Below are positions 16,006 to 23,965 of a stretch of DNA of 64,000 bases, one piece after another. A model generated the notes under the pieces. It saw nothing but the letters and a program-made list of their open reading frames with translations. It did not search any database and was not told where the DNA came from. The first letter of the stretch is position 1; each line of letters opens with the position of its first letter. A program made the translations under genes and the position numbers. The stretch is from a virus. The stretch spans positions 62,001 through 126,000 of the IMG/VR virus record IMGVR_UViG_3300012988_000001, one strand, 5' to 3'.

Positions 16006-16338
16006 ATGTATAAGATGTTCCTAGATGATTTGAGGGATGCTGAGAAGTACTACCCAAATCAGGGCTTCGTCACCATGAGAACGTATTATGACGCAGTTGA
16101 ATATGTCAAGGAACATGGTGTTCCCACCTTCATCTCGTTTGATCACGATCTTGCTGACGATGCTGAAAACGAAATGACCGGATACAGTTTTGCAAAATTT
16201 ATGATTGACTTCATCATCGATAATGAGTTAGAATGTATCTTCGATTATGTAGTGCACAGTGCCAACCCAGTGGGTAAGGCGAATATTGAGTGCTATTTGT
16301 ATAATGGTTTCAAATTCATTAGGAGCAATCATGATTAA
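16006..16338 (+). CDS. receiver-like domain protein (cyclic-phosphate processing receiver type)
   Basis: Compact 110-residue protein whose landmarks fit the cREC receiver-like family: M-F-L-D-D-L-R at 4-10, F-I-S-F-D-H-D-L at 42-49, T-G-Y-S near 58 and V-V-H-S-A-N-P-V-G near 81-89. The family has been predicted from genomic context to act with enzymes of cyclic-phosphate RNA ends, which would suit the 2H and RNA-ligase genes here. Activity is not shown. It overlaps the next gene by 8 bases. Confidence 0.6.
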   Translation: MYKMFLDDLRDAEKYYPNQGFVTMRTYYDAVEYVKEHGVPTFISFDHDLADDAENEMTGYSFAKFMIDFIIDNELECIFDYVVHSANPVGKANIECYLYNGFKFIRSNHD

Positions 16339-16639
16339 ATTTTTAGTAGCAGGTATTGTAACAGCAGGTATTTGTTTCCTTGTCTCATCTTGTGATGAAC
16401 AGATCGAGAACACACGTAAAAATAACATCTATTACAATACTGCAACAGTTGTAAGTATCGGTCAATGTCGTGACAGTAAATGTGCATATTCATATAAAAC
16501 CAGCGAAGGTAGTATTGAATACGGTACATCTGAAACTCCATTGACAACAGGGCAGATTGTCTATCAGCAATGCTGGACAGAGAAGGTTAAAGGCCCACAG
16601 TGTTATGTAAACTATGAACCTTCAAAACGCAACGATTAA
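16331..16639 (+). CDS. predicted lipoprotein, 102 aa
   Basis: A short N-terminus (MIKF), a hydrophobic stretch and V-S-S-C at about residues 18-21 form a signal peptide with a lipobox, so the mature protein should be a lipidated envelope protein of ~80 residues. It contains further cysteines (C-R-D-S-K-C and two later ones) that could form disulfides in the periplasm. AGGAG precedes ATG 16331. A superinfection-exclusion or spanin-like role is possible but unsupported. Confidence 0.7.
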   Translation: MIKFLVAGIVTAGICFLVSSCDEQIENTRKNNIYYNTATVVSIGQCRDSKCAYSYKTSEGSIEYGTSETPLTTGQIVYQQCWTEKVKGPQCYVNYEPSKRND

Positions 16640-16698
16640 TCGTACCTAAATACGATTGAAGGGGCAAGGAAAGCCCCAATACATAGATAAGGATGTTT

Positions 16699-18147
16699 AT
16701 GAAAAAATATGCTCTAGACACAAACGTTTTACTAAGCGACCCATCAGCTATTCAAGCATTTGATGCCGCTAATGTAATTCTACCATTCACAGTACTAGAA
16801 GAGTTGGATTCTATTAAGAGTCGCAATGTTGACGTGAGTCGTGATGCTCGTGTTGCAATCCGCAACATCTCCGATATTCTCGAAACTGCTTCTCATGAAG
16901 AAATCTCAGATACTGGAGTGGACGTTTCTAAGGTTCACAAACATATGAACCCAGCGAGCCGTCTATTCGTTATTACTGTCGAAGAAGCTGAAGCACTAAT
17001 TCGAACTACCCAGTTTGAAGAAGAACAATTTGCTAAAGTGCAAACTCTAATTAAGAGTACTGTACCTGATGACAAAATTATTCTAGTTGCTCTAGCTACT
17101 AGTTCAGTACTTGTAACTCGTGATATTAACATGCGTATTAAAGCACTAGCATATGGTGTTGAAGTACAAGATTATCGTCACGATGTAACAATCGAAGACT
17201 CAGACCTAATCCACACAGGCCACCATGAACTAGATTTCAATCTATGGGATACGGTTGGTGATTCTGTAGTATACAGTGCTACAGCAGGTCGTCGCACTTT
17301 CCAATATATTCCAGAAGACGCTATTAAACATCTTCTACCAGATAGCCTCTGCATCGGTGATTACCTCTACGATACCGCAGACGTATTATTTGTTTACGAT
17401 GGTTATGGTCGTCGCGAAGACGTTGATCCTACTGCGATTGACGACGATACTGATTACATGGTCTTCCAAGACGTGGGTCAAGCTCGTGCACTACGTGCTA
17501 AAGTATGGGATATCAAAGCCAAAAACATTCAACAAGCAATGGCGATTAACAGTATTCTAGATCCTGAAGTACACATTACTGTACTACTTGGTTCTGCTGG
17601 TACTGGTAAAACCTTAATCACTATTGCAACAGCACTAGAACTAACCCTAGAGAAGCGTTTATATGATCGTATTATCTTCTCTAAAACTCAAGACTCGCAG
17701 TTCGAAGAGATTGGTTTCTTACCGGGTACTGAAATGGAAAAAGTAATTCCATTCTGCGGTGCTGCAATTGATGCTCTAGAGTATCTACACAAAGATGATG
17801 CTAACCCACAAGGTAGTATCGAAGAGATCATGAAACGTAACGTCATGCAGTTTAAAGCATTGAACTTCATTCGTGGTCGTAGTTTCATCAACACGATTCT
17901 AATCGTTGATGAATTCCAAAACATTACTCCTGCACAGGCCAAAACAATCTTGACACGTGCTGGTGAAAACTGTAAAGTAATCATCATGGGTAACCTAAGT
18001 CAGATTGACTCCCGCTTCATCTCTCCAGTTAACAGTGGTCTAACCTACGTTACTGAAAAGTTCAAAGATTGGGAAGGTTGTCGCGTGATTGAGCTAGAAG
18101 GTGTTGTTCGTTCAGCCCTAGCAGCTTTCGCAGAAGAAAATCTATAA
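16699..18147 (+). CDS. PIN-PhoH family ATPase/ribonuclease
   Basis: A fused PIN domain (residues 1-~150; acidic residues D7, E35, D125, D142) and PhoH-type P-loop ATPase (Walker A G-S-A-G-T-G-K-T at 298-305; Walker B I-L-I-V-D-E-F-Q near 395; I-M-G-N-L-S-Q-I-D sensor motif). Bacterial PhoH2 proteins of this layout are RNA helicase/ribonucleases. ATG 16699 is chosen over 16693 because AAGG then has proper spacing. The 482-residue length is normal. A role in mRNA turnover during infection is inferred. Confidence 0.9.
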   Translation: MKKYALDTNVLLSDPSAIQAFDAANVILPFTVLEELDSIKSRNVDVSRDARVAIRNISDILETASHEEISDTGVDVSKVHKHMNPASRLFVITVEEAEALIRTTQFEEEQFAKVQTLIKSTVPDDKIILVALATSSVLVTRDINMRIKALAYGVEVQDYRHDVTIEDSDLIHTGHHELDFNLWDTVGDSVVYSATAGRRTFQYIPEDAIKHLLPDSLCIGDYLYDTADVLFVYDGYGRREDVDPTAIDDDTDYMVFQDVGQARALRAKVWDIKAKNIQQAMAINSILDPEVHITVLLGSAGTGKTLITIATALELTLEKRLYDRIIFSKTQDSQFEEIGFLPGTEMEKVIPFCGAAIDALEYLHKDDANPQGSIEEIMKRNVMQFKALNFIRGRSFINTILIVDEFQNITPAQAKTILTRAGENCKVIIMGNLSQIDSRFISPVNSGLTYVTEKFKDWEGCRVIELEGVVRSALAAFAEENL

Positions 18148-18153
18148 TTATTT

Positions 18154-18180
18154 GGGGGCAGCTATTGCCCCCTAGCTTTT
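18154..18180 (+). terminator. probable terminator after phoH
   Basis: GGGGCA and TGCCCC pair around a short GCTAT loop; the tail CTAGCTTTT has a modest T run. Confidence 0.55.
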
Positions 18181-18193
18181 GAAGTGATATAAT

Positions 18194-18424
18194 ATGTCTC
18201 AAGAAGTGATAGTTTTCGGTTGTCCATGCTGTGGTTCAAAAGCCCACTGGACACCGGGAAATAAAGATGTTAAAATGAATGACAGAGTTCAATGTTACGA
18301 ATGCTTCCTTGAAATGGAAGGTGATTACGAACCTCAGTCAGCAGTGAAATCGTGGAATTTTCGAGTACTCGATAATTACATTCAAGATACGGTCTACGAC
18401 ATGGACGGAAATATTATCCGATAA
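18194..18424 (+). CDS. Lar-like zinc-ribbon protein, 76 aa
   Basis: C-P-C-C-G-S at residues 10-15 and C-Y-E-C at 34-37 form a four-cysteine zinc site, followed by A-V-K-S-W-N-F-R. This is the layout of the restriction-alleviation (Lar) family: CPFCG, CxxC, then AxxxWNxR. Family members reduce type I restriction, but most phage copies are untested. It ends just upstream of the promoter at 18428. Confidence 0.65.
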   Translation: MSQEVIVFGCPCCGSKAHWTPGNKDVKMNDRVQCYECFLEMEGDYEPQSAVKSWNFRVLDNYIQDTVYDMDGNIIR

Positions 18425-18427
18425 ATG

Positions 18428-18458
18428 TTGGGACAAACCCGAAATAATGTGATATAAT
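18428..18458 (+). promoter_or_regulatory. promoter (TTGGGACA family)
   Basis: TTGGGACAAAC with GGGACA at 18430-18435, a 17-base spacer and TATAAT at 18453-18458 within TGTGATATAAT. The expected start site near 18465 is only about 6 bases before the ATG at 18471, so the transcript would be almost leaderless. Confidence 0.7.
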
Positions 18459-18470
18459 AAGAGCATAACA

Positions 18471-18881
18471 ATGACTAAGATTGAAGAGTTATATGTCGAG
18501 ATGACCAATCCAGATGCGATTAAAAAATTCGAATCAGATTATGGTATGTGTTTTTTACAGGAATCTGCAAGAATCGTATCTCATGGGTTGACATTCGGAT
18601 TGAATCACACTCTAATGTTTATACACAACTCATATGATGAAGATATGAGTGATGAAGAGTATTTAGACTTTACCGACGATTATGTATACTTTGATGATTT
18701 TGGTAAAGGAATTGAAGGATTACCATTTGATTGTACTGAAGAAGAATTCAATGCAGTTAAATTAAACAACTCTCATATCGTTTACAGTGATATGAAAGTA
18801 CTTGAAACAATGTACAAGAACTTTGAAAAGTATCTTGACATGGATGCAGTAAAACGTTATTCAAATAAGAGGAAATTATAA
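18471..18881 (+). CDS. hypothetical acidic protein, 136 aa
   Basis: Not recognised. It is strongly acidic, with Asp/Glu runs around residues 55-75. No purine-rich ribosome site precedes the ATG, and the promoter geometry predicts a very short leader. Overlaps the next gene by one base (TAATG). Confidence 0.75.
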   Translation: MTKIEELYVEMTNPDAIKKFESDYGMCFLQESARIVSHGLTFGLNHTLMFIHNSYDEDMSDEEYLDFTDDYVYFDDFGKGIEGLPFDCTEEEFNAVKLNNSHIVYSDMKVLETMYKNFEKYLDMDAVKRYSNKRKL

Positions 18882-19129
18882 TGGAACAGAACAAGAAAGA
18901 AGTACAGAACAACCGCCGTGCACAAATGGACAAAGCATCTGCACTAGAGGGCTTCAAGAAGCTACGTGCTGCTGGTATCCTAACCCGTCAGCAGTTCCGC
19001 ACCATTACCTTTGACAAAGGGCTACAAGGTAGCACCAAAGGTTCCCCTCTAATCACTACCTATGAAGTGGTGAAGCAAGGCAAGAAAAAAGTGCTAGAGG
19101 TTAAAACCCAGCAATGGACTCGCACTTAA
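18881..19129 (+). CDS. hypothetical basic protein, 82 aa
   Basis: Not recognised. It is very basic, with an N-terminal helix rich in Lys, Arg and Asn, a segment LRAAGILTRQQFRTI resembling a small helical nucleic-acid-binding unit, and a basic tail. Its codons are more GC-rich than those of the preceding gene. AGAGGAAA inside the upstream gene is the ribosome site. Confidence 0.75.
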   Translation: MEQNKKEVQNNRRAQMDKASALEGFKKLRAAGILTRQQFRTITFDKGLQGSTKGSPLITTYEVVKQGKKKVLEVKTQQWTRT

Positions 19130-19141
19130 TAGTGCCTGTTT

Positions 19142-19170
19142 ACGACAGCATTGATAAATAATGTTATAAT
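19142..19170 (+). promoter_or_regulatory. possible promoter upstream of a terminator
   Basis: TATAAT at 19165-19170 has ACGACA 17 bases upstream as a weak -35. A terminator follows at 19204, so a transcript from here would be only ~35-50 nt unless it reads through. Confidence 0.35.
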
Positions 19171-19203
19171 AATAATAACATTTTTGACTCCATGTTGTTT
19201 TGA

Positions 19204-19232
19204 GGCCACTACTTTAGTGGCCTTTTCTTTTT
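19204..19232 (+). terminator. Rho-independent terminator
   Basis: GGCCACT and AGTGGCC pair around ACTTT, followed by TTTTCTTTTT. Confidence 0.8.
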
Positions 19233-19242
19233 GGAGAATACG

Positions 19243-19947
19243 ATGGACATATCAGAAATATCCCGACGCATTCATAATTACATGATAACAAACTTCAATA
19301 GTAATGAATACGTTATCTATGGTTCGTTCGCTGAATACAAAAGCGGTTACATTGTGGAACCACAAGATATTGATATAGTGATATCAGGTTCTATCATTCA
19401 ACTTCCTGAAAACTATTCAGTACAAGTTGATGGTATCCCAATCCCACTTCAGATAAACACAATGACTAAAAAAGAGTTATTTGCTGAAGTAGAGCGTCTA
19501 GAACCAAAGTACTTGGACGTTATCTATCCAGTGTCTGGGTACGCATTATATAGTGAGATTGAAGATATTCTTGACCGCAAAACTGCACCAGAGATTCGGA
19601 GTGCTATTAGTTCTATTAGTTCTAAAGCATTCAATAAAGGCAAGAAGAAACTTATAATGGCTGATGACTATGATGAGTACTTAGGTCTTAAAAACATTTA
19701 CCACGCATTCAAGTTCGTTCACAATGCAATGCGACAGTTTGAACGTTTGCCACATTCCGATACCCAGTTCGTGAAGGACAAGGATATTATGGAAATGTAT
19801 GATATCAAACGTTTAATATTTGACACGTACTCTGGTAGTACTGGAACACTAGAAGAACGTTGGAAAACCCTTGACACCATTATCAAACCTCTATATAATA
19901 CCTACATGACGCAATTTCGTAAGGTATTTCCAAAGGAGATTAAATAA
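19243..19947 (+). CDS. nucleotidyltransferase (polymerase beta-like)
   Basis: The G-S-F-A-E signature at about residues 27-31 and D-I-D-I-V near 42-46 are the catalytic loop and metal-binding aspartates of the DNA-polymerase-beta nucleotidyltransferase fold. The remaining ~170 residues are helical and could bind substrate. ATG 19243 has GGAGA upstream; the frame is open from 19231 but without a better start. Such enzymes adenylylate or extend RNA, proteins or small molecules; the substrate is unknown. It overlaps the next gene by one base. Confidence 0.72.
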   Translation: MDISEISRRIHNYMITNFNSNEYVIYGSFAEYKSGYIVEPQDIDIVISGSIIQLPENYSVQVDGIPIPLQINTMTKKELFAEVERLEPKYLDVIYPVSGYALYSEIEDILDRKTAPEIRSAISSISSKAFNKGKKKLIMADDYDEYLGLKNIYHAFKFVHNAMRQFERLPHSDTQFVKDKDIMEMYDIKRLIFDTYSGSTGTLEERWKTLDTIIKPLYNTYMTQFRKVFPKEIK

Positions 19948-20084
19948 TGGCAGATACGATTGTGGGTTTTATTGTTTTCATATGTGAGCTACTAACAGCT
20001 AACAGGAAGACAGCCCCATATGCTTTAGTACTGATGGTATTAATACTAATCGGTGCAACTGTATTTTGTTTCATTGGAGCATAA
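19947..20084 (+). CDS. small membrane protein, 45 aa
   Basis: ATG at 19947 overlaps the previous stop (TAATG), with AAGGAG upstream. The translation has a hydrophobic stretch at about residues 4-17 and a second at 26-44, with a short polar Asn-Arg-Lys-Thr link. A further 12-codon ATG frame (20085-20123) follows directly and may or may not be translated. Confidence 0.6.
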   Translation: MADTIVGFIVFICELLTANRKTAPYALVLMVLILIGATVFCFIGA

Positions 20085-20150
20085 ATGAAAAAGAATTATA
20101 AAGGACGCATGACTTTCCATTAAGGTACTTTAACTTAATAGGAGAAACAT

Positions 20151-20714
20151 ATGTTTTTTGACCAAACTTTCGTGATCTACCACGACTCAGGAAAAACTGA
20201 GATTGTAGATGATTTATACACTTACGTTTATACATCTGGTGGTATCCAGAATTTTCATAGTCGTATGAAATTCAACTTGGGTCCATACAAGAAAGCAGAT
20301 GACTCAATGTACGGTTACAGAAGCTGGTGGTATAGCCGTCCAATTTCTGACAATCACATCGGTTTCTACTTGTATACCGAAAGTGGTTTGATGATTTCAC
20401 CAGACTTACTATTCGCGGAGTACAACAAAAAGTACAATGAAGGTCGCAACTGGTACATCTACCGCAGCCGTTACTACTGGACTCGTCCAATGACTACTGC
20501 TGGTAACAAACATACCACTCGTCGCGATAAACGTCCATTAAACCAGCAAGCTCGCCGCATGGCAGCAGGTGTGGTAAAAGAGGATGGGGAACCACCATTC
20601 CGTGGTGCTCGCTCCCACAAGGAGCTACGTACACATTGGGATGATATTTCTGTAAGAAGAAGCTGTTCTTGGAAGAACTGCACTAAACGTAAAAAACAAT
20701 ACAAAGGGAGCTAA
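20151..20714 (+). CDS. hypothetical protein with a basic C-terminus, 187 aa
   Basis: Not recognised. Residues 1-~115 are rich in Tyr, Trp and Asp and look beta-rich; residues ~120-187 are strongly basic (many Arg/Lys, including R-R-D-K-R and K-R-K-K), suggesting nucleic-acid contact. AGGAGA precedes the ATG. The stop codon lies inside the following terminator stem. Confidence 0.72.
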   Translation: MFFDQTFVIYHDSGKTEIVDDLYTYVYTSGGIQNFHSRMKFNLGPYKKADDSMYGYRSWWYSRPISDNHIGFYLYTESGLMISPDLLFAEYNKKYNEGRNWYIYRSRYYWTRPMTTAGNKHTTRRDKRPLNQQARRMAAGVVKEDGEPPFRGARSHKELRTHWDDISVRRSCSWKNCTKRKKQYKGS

Positions 20715-20731
20715 ATGCTCCCTATTTTTTT
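20706..20731 (+). terminator. Rho-independent terminator
   Basis: GGGAGC and GCTCCC pair around TAAAT, followed by TATTTTTTT. The 5' arm overlaps the end of the upstream coding sequence. Confidence 0.85.
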
Positions 20732-20743
20732 GAGGGTATAAAA

Positions 20744-21091
20744 ATGACTAAACAAATTCGCCACCGTTCAGTATTGTCTCTGCAACTAGAAGATTGTACA
20801 CTGGATGAAATGCTAAAACACTTAAATGAATGTAAAGAGAAACACCCTGACGTAGAGCTACTCATTAGCTACGAAGGGGAGTACATGGAATATAATGGGC
20901 CTGATCAGATGCAGATTCACTACTACAGTGAAGAAACTGACGCAGAGTACAACACTCGTCTTGATTACGAAACTGCAAAGCAAACCGATAAAGAACTAAA
21001 AGAGATGGATCGCCTCTTGAGTTATAAGAAGTTAAATCCTAATAACCAACAACGACTAGACGAACTATTGGAGAAATATCACAATGGATAA
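20744..21091 (+). CDS. hypothetical acidic protein, 115 aa
   Basis: Not recognised. It is acidic and helical, with a lysine/glutamate-rich coiled-coil-like C-terminal half. Overlaps the MazG-domain gene by 8 bases. Confidence 0.75.
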   Translation: MTKQIRHRSVLSLQLEDCTLDEMLKHLNECKEKHPDVELLISYEGEYMEYNGPDQMQIHYYSEETDAEYNTRLDYETAKQTDKELKEMDRLLSYKKLNPNNQQRLDELLEKYHNG

Positions 21092-21929
21092 GGAAAAAAT
21101 TCTTTACCACGCTAAACATAATAATGGTTTCACTATCCGGGCGTGTGAGTATCAAGGTAAGTGGACTGAACATTTGGACTACCTAATTCATCATAAGATG
21201 CTTAATTGGGTAACTAGTGGACTATGGAGTGAGTACGAGTCATGTGGTCAAACCGATCTATATGACCAAGCTATTCATGAGTACAAGATTACTCCTGATG
21301 GTGAAGTACTACTATCATTGTATCGCCTTGCTTATGCACACAAGAATCATCTAAACGAAGAGAAACATCTTCGTCGTATTGATGAATTCTATCATTTACT
21401 TGAAGTCTGTGGAAAAGAATCACAGTTCTTTGAGAAACACCTAACAAAGAATCAAAAGAAAGCACTTGAGTACGCTCGTAATGTTCGTGAGTTGCCAAAA
21501 ATCGATGAATCTATCCAAGAACCAGTTCTAAGCCCATATAATATCGTTCCCCACGATGAATGGGTTAAAATGGAAAAACCAATGAGGATTGCCAAGATTG
21601 ATTTGGATGAGCCAGTACTAAAATCTATGTTCAATATGAGTGTAGGTCTAGGTTCAAAAAACTCTGATGAATACCGTACTGAGAACTATGTTTTACGTAA
21701 AACGAATGAAGAACTAGGAGAAATGACTTTAGAGATGAACATCGCTGATGGTCTATCCTATAAAGAAGCTGGTAAAGACGGGGTGAAGGGCGAAGCAGTT
21801 GACCTAGCAATTTGTGCTATGGATATGTTCGCATTACAATGTCCTATGATGACTCCTGAAGAGATAGAGCGTGAATTCCTTACGTACATGCTTGTTAAAC
21901 TTAACAAATGGCGTGATACTTTAAAATAA
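21084..21929 (+). CDS. MazG-like domain protein with long N-terminal extension
   Basis: 281 aa. The last ~85 residues carry the MazG all-alpha NTP-pyrophosphohydrolase layout: E-E-L-G-E-M-T-L-E (E-x-x-E metal site) near residue 213 and G-E-A-V-D-L-A-I-C (E-x-x-D) near 234. Such enzymes clean non-canonical nucleotides or, in T4-type and cyano-phages, may act on (p)ppGpp or dNTPs. The N-terminal ~180 residues are unrecognised and include a histidine-rich region. A promoter begins 4 bases after the stop. Confidence 0.7.
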   Translation: MDKEKILYHAKHNNGFTIRACEYQGKWTEHLDYLIHHKMLNWVTSGLWSEYESCGQTDLYDQAIHEYKITPDGEVLLSLYRLAYAHKNHLNEEKHLRRIDEFYHLLEVCGKESQFFEKHLTKNQKKALEYARNVRELPKIDESIQEPVLSPYNIVPHDEWVKMEKPMRIAKIDLDEPVLKSMFNMSVGLGSKNSDEYRTENYVLRKTNEELGEMTLEMNIADGLSYKEAGKDGVKGEAVDLAICAMDMFALQCPMMTPEEIEREFLTYMLVKLNKWRDTLK

Positions 21930-21932
21930 AAG

Positions 21933-21965
21933 TTGACAGGGGAGTGTAGATTTGCTATACTCCCT
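21933..21965 (+). promoter_or_regulatory. sigma70 promoter interlocked with a hairpin
   Basis: TTGACA at 21933-21938, a 17-base spacer and TATACT at 21956-21961. GGGAGT (21940-21945) and ACTCCC (21959-21964) form a 6-bp stem enclosing the spacer and covering the -10. It drives the VWA-protein gene at 21992. Confidence 0.75.
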
Positions 21966-21991
21966 TCATACCAAACAAACGGAGAAACAAC

Positions 21992-22489
21992 ATGAAAATT
22001 TTGCTCGCGGTAGACGCATCTGGTTCTTTCACTGACAACGATCAATGGCATCATCTTAAGAAGATTGTTAACGAAACGGTATATGCTCTGTCAAAGACAG
22101 CAGAAGTTCAGATCGTTAAAGTTACTACCAAACTACACTTCTGTTCTCTCGAAGAATTCAACGAAGGTTGGAACTGTGCAGTGGGGGATGGTGGTGGTTT
22201 GGTTGAAGACCTATTAAATGGTCTTGAGTACGACAAAGTACATTTCATCACTGACGGCTTTGTTAATCTCAAAGCATTCGATGATTATGTTTCAGTTATG
22301 ATTCTCGAAGACCCAGCATATGTTAAAGATCCGAACCCAATCGTGGACTTCAAATGTGCTGTATGTGGTAAAGAGCCTAATCTACATCAGGCACAAGATA
22401 AGTTCTGCCCGGAAGGTAAAGGGTACTTCCACAGTACTAACAAATTCCGTCCAGATCCTAATCAACCAATTCGTCGCTTCACTATCTAA
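21992..22489 (+). CDS. von Willebrand factor A-like protein with C-terminal cysteines
   Basis: D8-A-S-G-S12 matches the MIDAS metal-binding motif D-x-S-x-S and I-T-D-G near residue 87 fits the later MIDAS aspartate. The C-terminal third holds C-A-V-C and a further cysteine and histidines, a possible zinc site. At 165 residues the VWA fold is minimal. It has its own promoter. VWA domains scaffold protein complexes; a second VWA-containing protein is encoded at 55574. Confidence 0.65.
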   Translation: MKILLAVDASGSFTDNDQWHHLKKIVNETVYALSKTAEVQIVKVTTKLHFCSLEEFNEGWNCAVGDGGGLVEDLLNGLEYDKVHFITDGFVNLKAFDDYVSVMILEDPAYVKDPNPIVDFKCAVCGKEPNLHQAQDKFCPEGKGYFHSTNKFRPDPNQPIRRFTI

Positions 22490-22498
22490 GGGTAATAT

Positions 22499-23608
22499 AT
22501 GTCTAAATTAGTAAATGCAAGTCCAGAAGAAATTCGCGAGTACTTTAAAGGTCATGGTGTTCGCTGGGTTGAAACGTTCAATAACAATAACGTTCCTGAT
22601 GAAATCATTATGGAATTCAAAGATCGCATCTTCCGTGGTGATAGTTTTTCTCGTGCAGATGCAATCATTAATATGATGGTTGCAAACAATCGTCAGATGC
22701 CAAAAGAACTATTTGATATCATTGATGCGAAGTTTGGCAGTATTCGCTTCTATCACATTGATAAGGTGTACGATTTCGTTGGGTATCTAATGGGTTTACC
22801 TGTTGAACAGGTAGCTCGCCAAAGCTATCATGCGTGTACTACACTAGAACGTGTACCAAACGTACCACTAGAGTTTGTTGAAATGGTTCTTGGGCTTGAA
22901 TCTGATTCGCGTATGAAGCATGATGCAGTAGATAAGATGTTATCCAAACCAGAACATCCTATTCTACCAGAAGTCTATGATTATCTCGTTGAGTACTTAA
23001 AAACTCATTACCATCCGTATTACCTAAATGCACGGTCATACGAAGCTGGTAACATTGAAGTGCAATTGTTTACAGTTGAAGAATACATTTCACTTGTATC
23101 ACCACATCGTATCATTTCATTCTTTGATTATGGTCACGTATTATTTGATAGTGAGAGTATTTTAAAATCAGCATATAACACACCAACTGTTATTCAACTA
23201 GTGGTTGATAAAATAAACGAAATGATTGATGATGGTAAAGCTCGTCCACTATCTAACAGTGACTGGGTTATTACCAAAACATTGATTAAAGATCATCCAG
23301 ATTTTGAAAAAATTCGTGATGCGTTTACTTCACAACGTGAATTGTATTCGCGTAATGAACTAGTTTGGGATGATGTTGACAAACATATCGAATCTGGTAA
23401 AATGGAATCTGAAGTACTAGAAGCTGTACTTCTACGCCTAGATGCACCTTTGTGGTTCACTGATAAGTATCAAAGTAAAATTCTACAAATTATGACTCGT
23501 TTCCAAATGGAAAATAATGTTCATAATAATGTTCTTGAATCATTTGGTCGTGCGTTCAATCATCTTCATGAACCACTAGATCCGTGGAATGTAATCCGTC
23601 CCTACTAA
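22499..23608 (+). CDS. hypothetical protein, 369 aa
   Basis: Not recognised. It is mostly helical with repeated segments such as DEIIMEFKDRI, KELFDIIDAKF and LEFVEMVLGL at 30-60-residue intervals, suggesting a solenoid of helical pairs. No catalytic motif is seen. Ribosome site AAGGG precedes the ATG, 9 bases after the VWA gene. The gene is followed by a structured RNA. Confidence 0.75.
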   Translation: MSKLVNASPEEIREYFKGHGVRWVETFNNNNVPDEIIMEFKDRIFRGDSFSRADAIINMMVANNRQMPKELFDIIDAKFGSIRFYHIDKVYDFVGYLMGLPVEQVARQSYHACTTLERVPNVPLEFVEMVLGLESDSRMKHDAVDKMLSKPEHPILPEVYDYLVEYLKTHYHPYYLNARSYEAGNIEVQLFTVEEYISLVSPHRIISFFDYGHVLFDSESILKSAYNTPTVIQLVVDKINEMIDDGKARPLSNSDWVITKTLIKDHPDFEKIRDAFTSQRELYSRNELVWDDVDKHIESGKMESEVLEAVLLRLDAPLWFTDKYQSKILQIMTRFQMENNVHNNVLESFGRAFNHLHEPLDPWNVIRPY

Positions 23609-23615
23609 AAAATAC

Positions 23616-23729
23616 GAAAAGTACTAAGCCGTGCTTCTGGCAAAATCCAGTATAAGTCCGTACCGCACAGCGAATTTGTTGATATCCCTACTCAAGCGAT
23701 ACTACCAATCAACAGGCGAAGTACTTTTC
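23616..23729 (+). ncRNA. candidate structured RNA, three-way junction, ~114 nt
   Basis: The 5' and 3' ends pair: GAAAAGTACT (23616-23625) with AGTACTTTTC (23720-23729), continuing after an A-A/A-G internal loop with GCC/GGC. Inside lie two further helices: GTGC/GCAC (23631-23634 with 23665-23668) topped by CTGG/CCAG (23637-23650), and TGTTGAT/ATCAACA (23677-23683 with 23708-23714), which abuts the closing stem. A short CCCTTT tract follows. It may be a free small RNA or the structured leader of the gene at 23747. There is no long open frame. Confidence 0.6.
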
Positions 23730-23746
23730 CCTTTAAGGATAAATTT

Positions 23747-23965
23747 ATGAAAGCAAAAGAATTAGCCAAGTTTCTAATGGAACATCCAGAAGCAGAAGTT
23801 GTGATGGATGAGTATGCAGGTCTACATTTCACAGTTGATGTAAACGTTGCAGTACTACACACTAAAGGTACACACCTCCCGGATTTTCACAATTCTGGAA
23901 CAAACTCTATTCAAGACAATGGCAAATGCAAAGTAGATGTTGTACACTTAGGGAGGACAGGTTGA
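23747..23965 (+). CDS. hypothetical protein of the MKxxxLAxxL family, 72 aa
   Basis: Unknown function. The opening MKAKELAKFLMEHPEAEV recurs in the genes at 46309 and 48335 (pattern M-K-[AS]-[KH]-[ED]-L-A-x-x-L-L-x-x-P-[DE]). This copy is the shortest. AAGG lies upstream. A structured RNA lies directly before it. Confidence 0.72.
   Translation: MKAKELAKFLMEHPEAEVVMDEYAGLHFTVDVNVAVLHTKGTHLPDFHNSGTNSIQDNGKCKVDVVHLGRTG

Noticed and set aside
16655-16672. GGGGC-AAGGAAA-GCCCC hairpin before the phoH gene as terminator
   Set aside because: Stable stem, but followed by AATACAT with no T run, so not called a terminator.
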